Made by a program: the position numbers and the translations under genes. From assembly GCA_013696265.1 (NCBI GenBank), contig JACCYX010000282.1:1-14989 (forward strand): DNA of 14,989 bases, in the 5' to 3' direction. The notes below the pieces were generated by a model. That model ran no database searches. It had not been told where the DNA came from and worked only from the letters and a program-made list of their open reading frames with translations. Of the stretch, positions 1 to 6,365 are shown one piece after another. This DNA is from Chloroflexia bacterium (lineage in GTDB: Bacteria; Chloroflexota; Chloroflexia; Thermomicrobiales; UBA6265). Position 1 is the first letter of the stretch; every line of letters begins with the position of its first letter.

Positions 1-83
1 CCCCGGAGCAGCGCCTCGCGGCGCGTCAGGCGGCCGTGGGTGATATCCGAAACGAGGGATTGAATGGTAACGTCGTGAGCCAT
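1..83 (-). CDS. 5' end of a Tat-signal protein, probably a secreted binding protein (partial)
   Basis: Only the first 27 codons are in the window; the gene runs leftward off the edge. The visible N-terminus reads MAHDVTIQSLVSDITHGRLT followed by RREALLR. The TRREALL segment resembles a twin-arginine export motif. An N-terminal block of the form 'LVxxxxxGRLTRRE' is common in Tat-exported solute-binding proteins of Chloroflexota, which is general family knowledge. The start is supported by an AGGAG ribosome-binding site (complement of 93-97) nine bases upstream of ATG at 81-83. It is divergent from the sugar-binding protein gene that begins at 512. The hydrophobic part of the signal and the mature domain lie outside the window, so the substrate class cannot be assigned; a Tat-exported enzyme is equally possible. 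Confidence 0.6.
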   Translation of the reverse strand, partial: MAHDVTIQSLVSDITHGRLTRREALLR

Positions 84-395
84 GTACGCGGTCTCCTGTG
101 TCGCCCAACCCGCATCGGGATCGGGACGCCGAAACAAGCCAGCCATCGGCGATCGCGGATGGCACGAATGGGACCCTGCGCTGAATGTGCTGGTTTAGGT
201 AGAGCCGCGCAACTGAGGAAACGGGCATCGCGCCGGCACGCCAACCCGGCCGCTGGAACTCCACGTCCAGCCGACCGCGCCACTCCGCTGTACCGACGAG
301 TATACGAAGGCCGGGGAAGGCGCACAACAGCAACGGATTTCGGCATGGATGCCGCCGGCCCGATCGGTTTCGGGGTCGATCGCGATGCGTGCCGG
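84..395. other. Divergent intergenic spacer, no gene seen
   Basis: This stretch separates two divergently transcribed genes. The open frames that cross it show no recognisable domain, have no convincing ribosome-binding site and look like by-products of high GC content. Apart from the AGGAG site of the leftward gene (93-97) I found no strong promoter or repeat here. The recognisable promoters lie further right, at 396-436. Confidence 0.5.
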
Positions 396-424
396 TTGAA
401 CGGACCCGTTGACACGCCTATAGT
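396..424 (+). promoter_or_regulatory. Upstream sigma70-like promoter of the sugar importer
   Basis: TTGAAC at 396-401 and TATAGT at 419-424 are separated by exactly 17 bases, matching the -35/-10 layout of housekeeping promoters (4/6 and 5/6 matches). It overlaps a second promoter shifted 12-13 bases downstream that has the same -10 hexamer. The predicted transcript would start near 431 and leave a leader of about 80 bases before the GTG at 512. Prediction from sequence only. Confidence 0.45.
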
Positions 425-436
425 TGGCCGTATAGT
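409..436 (+). promoter_or_regulatory. Downstream sigma70-like promoter of the sugar importer
   Basis: A consensus -35 TTGACA at 409-414 is followed, 16 bases later, by TATAGT at 431-436. This is the best promoter match in the window. CTATA (418-422) and TATAG (431-435) form an inverted repeat across the spacer and -10 box, so a dimeric repressor could bind here; that is inference. The transcript would start near 443, about 70 bases before the binding-protein gene. Confidence 0.55.
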
Positions 437-511
437 CACACATCACACGTTCAGCCGCTTGGCCCGTTTCATCGTCTGACGCCGCGCACGCGGCGGAAAG
501 GAAGCATAGCT

Positions 512-1804
512 GTGGATCACCAACCACGCATTTCTACCCTGGGACTCAATCGTCGCTCGCTCGTCAAGACCGTCCTGTACGCCGGGGGGGCTGTCGCCTT
601 CGCCGGGTATGGCCGCGCGCCGGGCGTTCTCGCGCAGGACAACATCCGGCTCGTGCACTGGTATCACCAGTACGGTGAAGAGGGCACCCAGGATGCCGTC
701 AATCGCTACGCGGAGCAGTACACGGCGGAAAACCCGACGGTCGAAATCGAGATCAACTGGCAGCTCGGCGACTATGGCGCGGCGCTTTCCGCCGCCTTGC
801 TGACCGATAGCGGCCCGGATGTGTTCGAGCAGGGTGGGGTCACGCTCGACCAGGTTGAGCAGGGCCAGGTTGCTCCGCTCGACGACCTTTACGACGATGC
901 GCTCATCGAAGATTTCGGACCGCAGAACCTGGTTACCGCCACGATCGACGGCACAATCTACTGGGTGAAGATGCTTACCGACACGGGAGGCGTCTACTAC
1001 CGCAAGAGCTTGCTTGAAGCGGCCGGCGTTGCCGTGCCCACCACCATCGATGAGTTGATCGCGGCCTCGGTGGCGCTCGATACCGGTCGTCAGAAGGGAC
1101 TCTTCCTCGGCAACGACGGCGGTATTGGCGCCGCGCTCGGCCCGCTGGTATGGTCGGCGGGAACGGATTTCCTGACCGCCGAGAACACGCCCGGATTCAA
1201 TACCCCGCTCGTTGCCACCGGCTTCACGAAACTCAAGGAACTCAATGATAGCGGGTCGCTGCTCATGGGATTCACGACTGACTACTGGGACCCCACCGCC
1301 TTTATCCAGGAGGCGACGGCCATGCAATTTACGGGCCTCTGGGCGTTCCCGGCGATCAACGAGGCGCTGGGTGACGATGTCGGCGTCTTCGCCTGGCCAT
1401 CCACCGGCGAAGGCGGCGTGCCGTCGACGTTTTACGGCGGCTGGGGCGAGTGCGTCAATGCCAGGAGTCAGAACCTCGAAGCCGCCAAGGCGTACGTCGC
1501 GTGGCTTTGGATTCAGAATACCGAAGTCCAGACCGACTGGAACGTGGGGTACGGCTTCCACGTCCCGCCACGCCAGAGCGCGGCCGAAACCGCCGAAGCC
1601 CTGCAGGTGGGGGCCGCCGCTGACATGGTGACGAACCTGTACGAGTATGGCGTTGCCGGTAACCCGGTCTGGACTCCGGTGATGGGTACGGCCCTGACCG
1701 AGGCGCTGACCAACGTGGTCCGTGACAGCGCCGATCCCGCCGCGGAACTCACCACAGCCGAAGCTACGGTCCAGGCCGAACTCGACCGGTTGCTGGGCGC
1801 CTAA
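512..1804 (+). CDS. Carbohydrate ABC transporter, extracellular solute-binding protein (family 1), Tat-exported
   Basis: The 430-aa product captures a sugar or oligosaccharide outside the membrane and delivers it to the permeases encoded just downstream. The N-terminus carries a twin-arginine motif (NRRSLVK, residues 13-19), a hydrophobic stretch at about 21-33 and a likely cleavage site after Ala41 (VLA/QDN). There is no lipobox cysteine. The mature part begins NIRLVHWYHQYG and has the length and composition of MalE/UgpB-type family 1 binding proteins, including a segment rich in Gly, Trp and Phe near residues 300-320 (FYGGWGECVNA) typical of the sugar-binding region. The GTG start is supported by the purine-rich GGAAAGGAAG at 494-503, and tandem promoters lie upstream. 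The exact sugar cannot be read from the sequence. The adjacent MalF/MalG permeases strongly support the class. Confidence 0.9.
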   Translation: MDHQPRISTLGLNRRSLVKTVLYAGGAVAFAGYGRAPGVLAQDNIRLVHWYHQYGEEGTQDAVNRYAEQYTAENPTVEIEINWQLGDYGAALSAALLTDSGPDVFEQGGVTLDQVEQGQVAPLDDLYDDALIEDFGPQNLVTATIDGTIYWVKMLTDTGGVYYRKSLLEAAGVAVPTTIDELIAASVALDTGRQKGLFLGNDGGIGAALGPLVWSAGTDFLTAENTPGFNTPLVATGFTKLKELNDSGSLLMGFTTDYWDPTAFIQEATAMQFTGLWAFPAINEALGDDVGVFAWPSTGEGGVPSTFYGGWGECVNARSQNLEAAKAYVAWLWIQNTEVQTDWNVGYGFHVPPRQSAAETAEALQVGAAADMVTNLYEYGVAGNPVWTPVMGTALTEALTNVVRDSADPAAELTTAEATVQAELDRLLGA

Positions 1805-1824
1805 CTGGACTCAGTTGACAGGGC

Positions 1825-1860
1825 GTGACGGATACCGACGATTGCCGTAGTGTCCGTCAC
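1825..1860 (+). terminator. Stem-loop just after the binding-protein gene, possible attenuator
   Basis: GTGACGGA at 1825-1832 is perfectly complementary to TCCGTCAC at 1853-1860, giving an 8-bp stem with a 20-base loop, 20 bases after the stop codon. No T-tract follows, so it is not a classical intrinsic terminator. It may limit read-through or protect the 3' end of the upstream message, as the structured malE-malF spacer does in enterobacteria. The role is inferred. Confidence 0.35.
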
Positions 1861-1864
1861 AAAC

Positions 1865-2009
1865 CGTCATTCCGAGCTTGCGAGGAATCCCTCGGCGCAG
1901 CGAAGCGATAGCCGGTCCGCGTTAGCGGACGTTGGTGTTTGCCACTATCAGATCGACCTCCGGTCGATGCGCTTCGCGCAGGGATTCCTCGCTTCGCTTC
2001 GGAATGACG
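1865..2009. repeat. 145-bp inverted-repeat element (MITE-like) with internal hairpins
   Basis: The ends are imperfect inverted repeats. The left arm (1865-1892) starts CGTCATTCCGA and ends GCGAGGAATCCCT; the right arm (1980-2009) is the reverse complement of the same 11-base and 13-base blocks, with a different 4- or 6-base linker between them. Inside are two perfect small hairpins, GTCCGC/GCGGAC (1915-1920, 1925-1930) and ATCGACC/GGTCGAT (1952-1958, 1962-1968), plus GCGAAGCG (1900-1907) pairing with CGCTTCGC (1970-1977). The 'CATTCCGAG...GAGGAATC' terminal sequence resembles dispersed palindromic repeats known from several bacterial phyla. It encodes nothing and sits between the binding-protein and permease genes, where it could fold in the mRNA. 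Confidence 0.75.
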
Positions 2010-2043
2010 AGTTAGCGGGATCAGCTCTGCCTCAGGCACCAAA

Positions 2044-2062
2044 GGCAAAGACGAGCTTTGCC
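2044..2062 (+). other. Small stem-loop before the first permease gene
   Basis: GGCAAAG (2044-2050) and CTTTGCC (2056-2062) form a perfect 7-bp stem with a 5-base loop. It is 58 bases before the permease start and outside the repeat element. It may add to RNA structure between the binding-protein and permease cistrons. No T-tract follows, and the function is unknown. Confidence 0.3.
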
Positions 2063-2120
2063 GCTACCAGCTCAATGACCATGCGATCAAATCCGTAATC
2101 GGCGTCTCCCGAGGGAAGCC

Positions 2121-3080
2121 ATGAGCGCATCGACCACAGATCAGTACCAAACGGTGAAGGTGCCCTGGTATCGGCGGACACAGGCCGAGGCCAGTCTGGC
2201 GTTCATCCTCTTCGTCGCGCCGATGATCATTGGCCTGACGATCTTCACGTTCATCCCGATCGTGTGGGGAGCCCTGATCAGCTTTTCGGAAGCGCGCAAC
2301 ACGGTCAGCATCGGCGATTGGGTCGGCTTCGATAACTACAGCGCGGTGCTCGGCAATCCCGAGTTCCGCCAGTCGCTTCGAACGATCCTCGTCTTCGCTG
2401 TTTTCATCGTGCCGATCACGTTCTTTCTTTCGCTCGTGCTGGCGATGCTGGTCAACAGCGCCGGGTTTGGGAGCGCCTTCTTCCGCAGCGTCTTCTTCAT
2501 CCCAACCGCTATTTCCTATGTCATCGCCTCGATCGTCTGGAAAATGGGTATCTTCAGCGGCAGCGCCTACGGTTTCGCCAACATGGTCTGGTACTGGCTG
2601 GACGAGAACGCGCCGGTGGTGGCCTGGATCGGGGAAACCGATCCACCCTACTACTGGCTGGTGCTCGTCACTGTGCGTCTCTGGCTCCAGGTCGGCTTCT
2701 ACATGATCCTCTTCATCGCGGCGCTCCAGGAAATCGACCAGACGCTCTACGAGGCGGCCCAGGTCGATGGCGCCCGGCTCGGCTGGCACACCTTCTGGAC
2801 GATCACCTTCCCGCTGTTGCGCAACACCTCGATCGCGGTGCTGATGCTGAACTTCATCGCCGCCTTTCAGGCCTTCGACGAGTTCATCAATATTCTCGGT
2901 GGCGTCGGATCGGTCGGCAATATCAGCCTGGCCCGGCCGCCGCTCGTCTACCTCTATCAAATAGCGATCCAGCAGCAGGATTACGGGCGGGGTTCCGCCG
3001 GGGCGCTGATCCTGACCGCGATCATCGTCGCCGTGACCCTGATCCAGGGCCGCCTCTTCGGGTTCGGGAGCAAATCATGA
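2121..3080 (+). CDS. Sugar ABC transporter permease, MalF/UgpA type
   Basis: This 319-aa integral membrane protein is one half of the translocation pore of a carbohydrate importer. Hydrophobic segments are visible at about residues 26-55, 90-115, 125-145, 175-200, 235-265 and 290-312, matching the six-helix core of binding-protein-dependent permeases. The cytoplasmic EAA loop that docks on the ATPase starts at about residue 210: YEAAQVDGARLGWHTFW, followed by TITFPLL. The start ATG follows GAGGGA at 2111-2116. The stop codon overlaps the start of the next permease (ATGA at 3077-3080), indicating translational coupling. The gene follows the binding-protein gene after a structured 316-bp spacer and probably belongs to the same transcription unit, perhaps at reduced level. 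No ATPase gene is adjacent. Confidence 0.92.
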   Translation: MSASTTDQYQTVKVPWYRRTQAEASLAFILFVAPMIIGLTIFTFIPIVWGALISFSEARNTVSIGDWVGFDNYSAVLGNPEFRQSLRTILVFAVFIVPITFFLSLVLAMLVNSAGFGSAFFRSVFFIPTAISYVIASIVWKMGIFSGSAYGFANMVWYWLDENAPVVAWIGETDPPYYWLVLVTVRLWLQVGFYMILFIAALQEIDQTLYEAAQVDGARLGWHTFWTITFPLLRNTSIAVLMLNFIAAFQAFDEFINILGGVGSVGNISLARPPLVYLYQIAIQQQDYGRGSAGALILTAIIVAVTLIQGRLFGFGSKS

Positions 3081-3979
3081 GCCAGCCAACCACGCCCGGC
3101 GGCGGCCAATGGGGTGAACTCAAGCATCCGCGCGCCAACAATTCACAGGCGTTGGCGATCCTGGGCAAGATCGTCCGGTACGTGCTGCTGATCGGGCTGG
3201 CGATCCTCTTCCTCTTCCCGTTCTACATCATCGTCCGCAACTCGTTGATGACCCAGCCGGAGATCACGGCCTTCGACGCCTGGCAGTGGTGGCCGGAAAG
3301 CCCCCAATGGGGAAACTACCGAAATGTCTTCGAGGACGACGCGATCTCGATGGCGACCGGGCTCCGGGTCTCGGCGTTGCTGGCGATCGTCAACCTGGTC
3401 ATGCAAACCATCTTCGCCTCGATGGCGGGGTACGCGCTGGCCCGAATCCCGTTCCGGGGACGCGACATCATCTTCTTCCTGATCCTGCTCACGCTCATGA
3501 TTCCCGGCGCCGTGACGTTCGTCCCGACCTACGTGGTGGTGTCGGAACTGGGTGGCATCAACACCTTGTGGGGGATCGTGGTGCCCGGCCTCTTCAACGC
3601 CTTCGCCACGTTCCTCTTCCGGCAGTTCTATCTCGATTTCCCGACGGAAATCGAGGAGGCGGGGCGTCTCGATGGCAACAGTTACTTCGGCGTCTACTGG
3701 AAGCTGTTGCTGCCGAACTCGCTGGGGATCATGGCCGCGCTCGGCATCCTGAGCTTCATCTCCAGCTGGAACGCCTTCCTCTGGCCGGTGATCGTCGGCC
3801 AGTCGGAAAGCACGCGGACCGTGCAGGTGGTGCTCAGCTCCTACCTCACCGCCCAGACGATCGACCTCACCCGGCTCTTCGCCGGCGCGGCGATCGGCGC
3901 GATTCCGCTGATCATCGTCTTCCTCGTGCTCCAGCGGTACATCGTCCAGGGCGTGCGGATGTCCGGCATCAAGGGGTAG
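3077..3979 (+). CDS. Sugar ABC transporter permease, MalG/UgpE type
   Basis: This 300-aa membrane protein is the second permease of the importer. It has a cytoplasmic N-terminal tail of about 30 residues, a first membrane segment (VLLIGLAILFLFPFYIIV), and later hydrophobic helices ending near residue 290. The EAA loop is at about residues 192-212 (IEEAGRLDGNSYFGVYWKLL), the coupling-helix signature of the MalG class. It starts inside the stop codon of the upstream permease, so the two are almost certainly made in fixed ratio. The family normally pairs with a MalK/MsmK-like ATPase. None is encoded between here and the right edge, so the energising subunit is probably a shared one located elsewhere, as is common for family 1 sugar importers. 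Confidence 0.92.
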   Translation: MSQPTTPGGGQWGELKHPRANNSQALAILGKIVRYVLLIGLAILFLFPFYIIVRNSLMTQPEITAFDAWQWWPESPQWGNYRNVFEDDAISMATGLRVSALLAIVNLVMQTIFASMAGYALARIPFRGRDIIFFLILLTLMIPGAVTFVPTYVVVSELGGINTLWGIVVPGLFNAFATFLFRQFYLDFPTEIEEAGRLDGNSYFGVYWKLLLPNSLGIMAALGILSFISSWNAFLWPVIVGQSESTRTVQVVLSSYLTAQTIDLTRLFAGAAIGAIPLIIVFLVLQRYIVQGVRMSGIKG

Positions 3980-4019
3980 GAGTCTCACGGCGCCACGGTT
4001 ATGTTCCGCTATGTCATGT

Positions 4020-4241
4020 GACGCCTGATGCATATTGCCGATGCTCGTAGGGGCGGTACCCCGTCGCATACCGGATCTGGCCAACCGCGATCCAGGGTGT
4101 CCGCCCGGTTCGCGGCACACCCGATTCGGCCATTCGCCACCAGCCGGGCGGACAGGATCGACCAGATCCGGACGGGCCAGAGACGGTTCGCGGCTGATTC
4201 GGATCCGCTCCTACGGTTTCCCGCAATGTGCATCAGGCATC
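4020..4241. repeat. 222-bp nested palindromic element (MITE-like or structured RNA)
   Basis: The outer arms (4020-4059 and 4202-4241) are imperfect inverted repeats about 40 bp long. They share GCCTGATGCA, then ATTGC, then CGTAGG-n-GCGG, with about three quarters of positions matching. Nested inside are two perfect 10-bp inverted repeats in collinear order: CCGGATCTGG (4071-4080) with 4162-4171, and GTCCGCCCGG (4099-4108) with 4144-4153. The whole stretch can fold as one long, bulged hairpin. It contains no credible gene. The CGTAGGGGCG core (4046-4055) recurs at 6353-6362. The pattern of long inverted ends without a coding core fits a non-autonomous transposable element. An RNA role cannot be excluded. 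Confidence 0.7.
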
Positions 4242-4246
4242 TCGTG

Positions 4247-4268
4247 GGGAGGCCCTGTGTGGCCTCCC
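4247..4268 (+). other. GC-rich hairpin upstream of coxG
   Basis: GGGAGGCC (4247-4254) pairs perfectly with GGCCTCCC (4261-4268) around a 6-base loop. It lies five bases beyond the palindromic element and about 80 bases before coxG. No T-tract follows, so it is either a factor-dependent termination or pausing site for the permease transcript, or part of the coxG leader. The sequence does not decide. Confidence 0.35.
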
Positions 4269-4330
4269 GAGTTGACCGTGGCCCCTGAAACCCTTTCCAC
4301 GACATGGCGGTTCGGATACAGTACACGCCA

Positions 4331-4339
4331 GAGGAGGAA
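4331..4339 (+). promoter_or_regulatory. Ribosome-binding site deciding the coxG start
   Basis: GAGGAGGAA is nine bases upstream of ATG at 4349. An in-frame ATG at 4304 would lengthen the protein by 15 residues, but it has no ribosome-binding site. The residues it would add do not match the family N-terminus, which normally begins close to 'MxLxGxxxFxAPxExV'. Confidence 0.75.
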
Positions 4340-4348
4340 CGCGCGCGT

Positions 4349-4795
4349 ATGCAACTGTCTGGTGAATACACATTCGACGCCCCGCCCGAGCGGGTCTATC
4401 ACCTCATGCTCGATCCCGACACCCTGATGGCCTGCCTGCCGGGCTGCGAACGGCTCGACCTCGTGGGCGAGGACGAATACACCGCCACGATGACGATCGG
4501 CGTGGCAATGATCAAGGGCAAGTACGAGGGCCGGGTCAAGATCAGCGACAAACAGGAACCATCCTCGTACCGAATGCTGATCGAAGGCAAGGGACCGCAG
4601 GGTCAGGTGTCGGGGGAAGGGCTGATCGAGTTCTCCGCCACCGACACCGGCACGCTGGTGAAATGGTCCGGCGAACCCCAGATTCGCGGCACGCTCGCCC
4701 GGATCGGCAGCCGGGTGATCCAGCCCGCGTCGAAGATGATCGTCGGCCAGTTCTTCAAGTGCCTCGAAAAGACCGCGTCCAACGCGGGTTCCTGA
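4349..4795 (+). CDS. coxG: CoxG-like SRPBCC protein, CO dehydrogenase accessory subunit
   Basis: The 148-aa product belongs to the SRPBCC/START-like superfamily, CoxG subfamily. Members are small hydrophobic-pocket proteins associated with aerobic carbon monoxide dehydrogenase and related molybdenum hydroxylases. They are proposed to aid membrane attachment or quinone coupling. Diagnostic features are the N-terminus MQLSGEYTFDAPPERVYHLM, then DPDTLMACLPGCERL (the 'L-P-G-C' block is typical), the central GKYEGRVKISD strand and the C-terminal amphipathic helix. The length is near the minimum for the family (about 150-200 aa) and there is no long C-terminal membrane anchor as in some CoxG proteins. 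It is followed after 64 bp by coxS and then coxM, forming a rightward cluster. Family assignment is firm; the true substrate of the enzyme served is unknown because the catalytic subunit is absent. Confidence 0.85.
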   Translation: MQLSGEYTFDAPPERVYHLMLDPDTLMACLPGCERLDLVGEDEYTATMTIGVAMIKGKYEGRVKISDKQEPSSYRMLIEGKGPQGQVSGEGLIEFSATDTGTLVKWSGEPQIRGTLARIGSRVIQPASKMIVGQFFKCLEKTASNAGS

Positions 4796-4859
4796 CCGAT
4801 CCGGCCCATTCGCATTCCGACCACCACCCGCCGCGGCACCACGCGAGGAGTACATTCGC

Positions 4860-5360
4860 ATGACCGAAACGGTTTCGATTACCACCACGATCAATGGCGA
4901 GTCACGCACCGCCGAAGTCGAGCCTCGGACCCTGCTGGTCCACCTGCTACGCGACACGTTCGGCATGACCGGCACGCACATCGGCTGCGAAACGGGGCAA
5001 TGCGGCGCCTGTACCGTGCAGATGAACGGGGGCGCCGTCAAGAGTTGCATGGTGCTGGCCGCGCAGGCCGATGGGCACCAGATCGCGACGATCGAAGGCG
5101 TGGCCCCGAAGGGCACGCTGCACCCGATGCAGCAGGCCTTCTGGGAAGAGCACGGCCTCCAGTGCGGCTACTGCACGCCGGGCGTGATCATGTCGTCGCT
5201 GGCGCTGCTGGTAGAGAATCCCGACCCATCCGAAGCGGAGATCCGGCACGCGCTCGAAGGCAACATCTGCCGGTGTACCGGCTACCACAACATCGTGATC
5301 GCGGTGCGCGAGGCGGCGGTCCGCATGGCCCGCGGCGATGAGGCAACGTCGATCCGCTAG
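4860..5360 (+). CDS. coxS: Molybdenum hydroxylase small subunit, [2Fe-2S] (CoxS-like)
   Basis: This 166-aa iron-sulfur protein carries electrons from the molybdenum cofactor to FAD in CO dehydrogenase/xanthine dehydrogenase-type enzymes. The N-terminal plant-type ferredoxin domain has Cys43, Cys48, Cys51 and Cys63 (GCETGQCGACTV, then KSC). The C-terminal helical domain has the second cluster ligands Cys102, Cys105, Cys137 and Cys139 (QCGYCTPG and ICRCTGY). All eight ligands are present and the length is standard for the family. The start is supported by AGGAG at 4846-4850, nine bases upstream of ATG. The 32-bp gap to coxM supports co-transcription. The sequence shows a complete redox subunit but does not by itself tell CO dehydrogenase from other members such as isoquinoline, nicotinate or aldehyde oxidoreductases. 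Confidence 0.95.
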   Translation: MTETVSITTTINGESRTAEVEPRTLLVHLLRDTFGMTGTHIGCETGQCGACTVQMNGGAVKSCMVLAAQADGHQIATIEGVAPKGTLHPMQQAFWEEHGLQCGYCTPGVIMSSLALLVENPDPSEAEIRHALEGNICRCTGYHNIVIAVREAAVRMARGDEATSIR

Positions 5361-5392
5361 CGTCCCTCAGGCTTACGACGGAACGGATTCCC

Positions 5393-6262
5393 ATGCACCC
5401 CTACCCATTCACGTACCACCGGCCAACTTCGATCGACGACGCCCTCACCATGCTGGGAGAGTTCGGCGATTCGGGCAAGCTCCTGGCCGGCGGCCACAGC
5501 CTCCTGCCGGTAATGAAGCTCCGGCTCGCCCAACCCGAGCACCTGATCGACATCTCGGGCCTTGCCGGCCTGTCGGGCGTTCGCCTCGACGGCGATGTGG
5601 TCGGCATCGGGGCGCTGACCACCCATCACCAGCTCGCCACAGACGCGATCCTGGAGACCTCGGCCGGGCTCCTGCCCGAAATCGCGCGCGTCGTCGGCGA
5701 CCAGCAGGTGCGCAACCGGGGCACGTTCGGCGGCGCCCTGGCGCACGCCGATCCGGCCGCCGACTACCCGGCGGGCGTGCTGGCGCTCAACGCGGAGATC
5801 GTGGCGCGTGGCCCCAACGGCGAGCGAACGATTCCGATCGACGACTTCTTCGTCGACTTCCTGACGAGCGCGCTCGAACCGGACGAGATCCTGACATCCA
5901 TCCGCATACCGGCGCTGGCCGCGAACACCGGCTACCGCTACGAGAAGTTGCAGAATCCCGCCTCCGGCTATGCGATCGTCGGCGTGGCGGCGGTCGTCAC
6001 CTTGACCGCCGACGGCAAGATCAGCGCGGCCCGCGTCGGCGTCACCGGCGCTGGTGACATGGCCTACCGGCCCCAGGCGGTCGAGAACGCCCTGGTCGGC
6101 TCCACGCCCAACGAAGACTCGGTGAAGGCCGCCGCCGAATCGGCGGTCGATGGAATCGAACTGCTTTCCGATATCCACGCCCCGGCCGACTACCGGGCGC
6201 GGGTCACGAAGAACCTGGTTCGCCGCGCCGTGCTGAAGGCGGTCGAACGCGCCGGGGTATAG
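5393..6262 (+). CDS. coxM: Molybdenum hydroxylase medium subunit, FAD-binding (CoxM-like)
   Basis: The 289-aa flavoprotein accepts electrons from the [2Fe-2S] subunit and passes them to the final acceptor. The FAD-binding domain of the vanillyl-alcohol-oxidase/PCMH type occupies about residues 1-175. It carries both signature loops: AGGHSLLP at 32-39 and RNRGTFGGALAHADPAADYP starting at 107 (family consensus 'TIGG'; here TFGG). The CO-dehydrogenase flavoprotein C-terminal domain follows, with KLQNPASGYAIVGVAA near residue 185. Length is normal. The gene begins 32 bp after coxS, with purine-rich GGAACGGA upstream of ATG, and ends the rightward cluster. A large molybdopterin subunit would normally be beside it, but the next gene is leftward and unrelated, so the partner must be encoded elsewhere or has been lost. 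Confidence 0.93.
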   Translation: MHPYPFTYHRPTSIDDALTMLGEFGDSGKLLAGGHSLLPVMKLRLAQPEHLIDISGLAGLSGVRLDGDVVGIGALTTHHQLATDAILETSAGLLPEIARVVGDQQVRNRGTFGGALAHADPAADYPAGVLALNAEIVARGPNGERTIPIDDFFVDFLTSALEPDEILTSIRIPALAANTGYRYEKLQNPASGYAIVGVAAVVTLTADGKISAARVGVTGAGDMAYRPQAVENALVGSTPNEDSVKAAAESAVDGIELLSDIHAPADYRARVTKNLVRRAVLKAVERAGV

Positions 6263-6288
6263 GCGGTGGGTGCCTGGATGTCTCTGTC

Positions 6289-6316
6289 TGTCATGTCTCG
6301 CAAGCTCGACATGACA
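6289..6316. terminator. Candidate terminator stem-loop between convergent genes
   Basis: TGTCATGTC (6289-6297) and GACATGACA (6308-6316) form a perfect 9-bp stem with a 10-base loop, 27 bases after the coxM stop. A short run of four T lies at 6326-6329 on the plus strand, not directly adjacent, so the match to an intrinsic terminator is imperfect. Its place between coxM and the convergent gene ending at 6358 fits a terminator. Confidence 0.45.
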
Positions 6317-6330
6317 ATTGGGAGATTTTG

Positions 6331-6365
6331 AGTCGGGCGCTCATCCATGGTTCGCCCCTACGACT
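6331..6365. repeat. Short palindromic repeat overlapping the end of the hypothetical gene
   Basis: AGTCG (6331-6335) pairs with CGACT (6361-6365), and GGGCG (6335-6339) with CGCCC (6353-6357). The right arm contains CGCCCCTACG (6353-6362), the exact reverse complement of CGTAGGGGCG in the element at 4020-4241. The stop codon of the leftward hypothetical gene (6358-6360) lies inside this arm. It looks like a fragment or short member of a dispersed intergenic repeat family. Confidence 0.45.

Noticed and set aside
443..1561. Long minus-strand open frame antisense to the solute-binding protein gene
   Set aside because: It mirrors the codon structure of a clear sugar-binding protein gene, has no recognisable domain and no ribosome-binding site; GC-rich third positions create it.
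1865..2009. CRISPR-like repeat arrangement
   Set aside because: The repeats are inverted and single-copy rather than direct and regularly spaced, and no cas gene is present.
2064..2960. 298-codon minus-strand frame over the first permease
   Set aside because: The translation is a low-complexity mix of D, E, R and H typical of the antisense of membrane-protein genes.
4028..4288. Short open frames inside the 4020-4241 palindrome
   Set aside because: They have no ribosome-binding site, Arg/Pro-rich translation, and opposing frames on both strands as expected from an inverted repeat.
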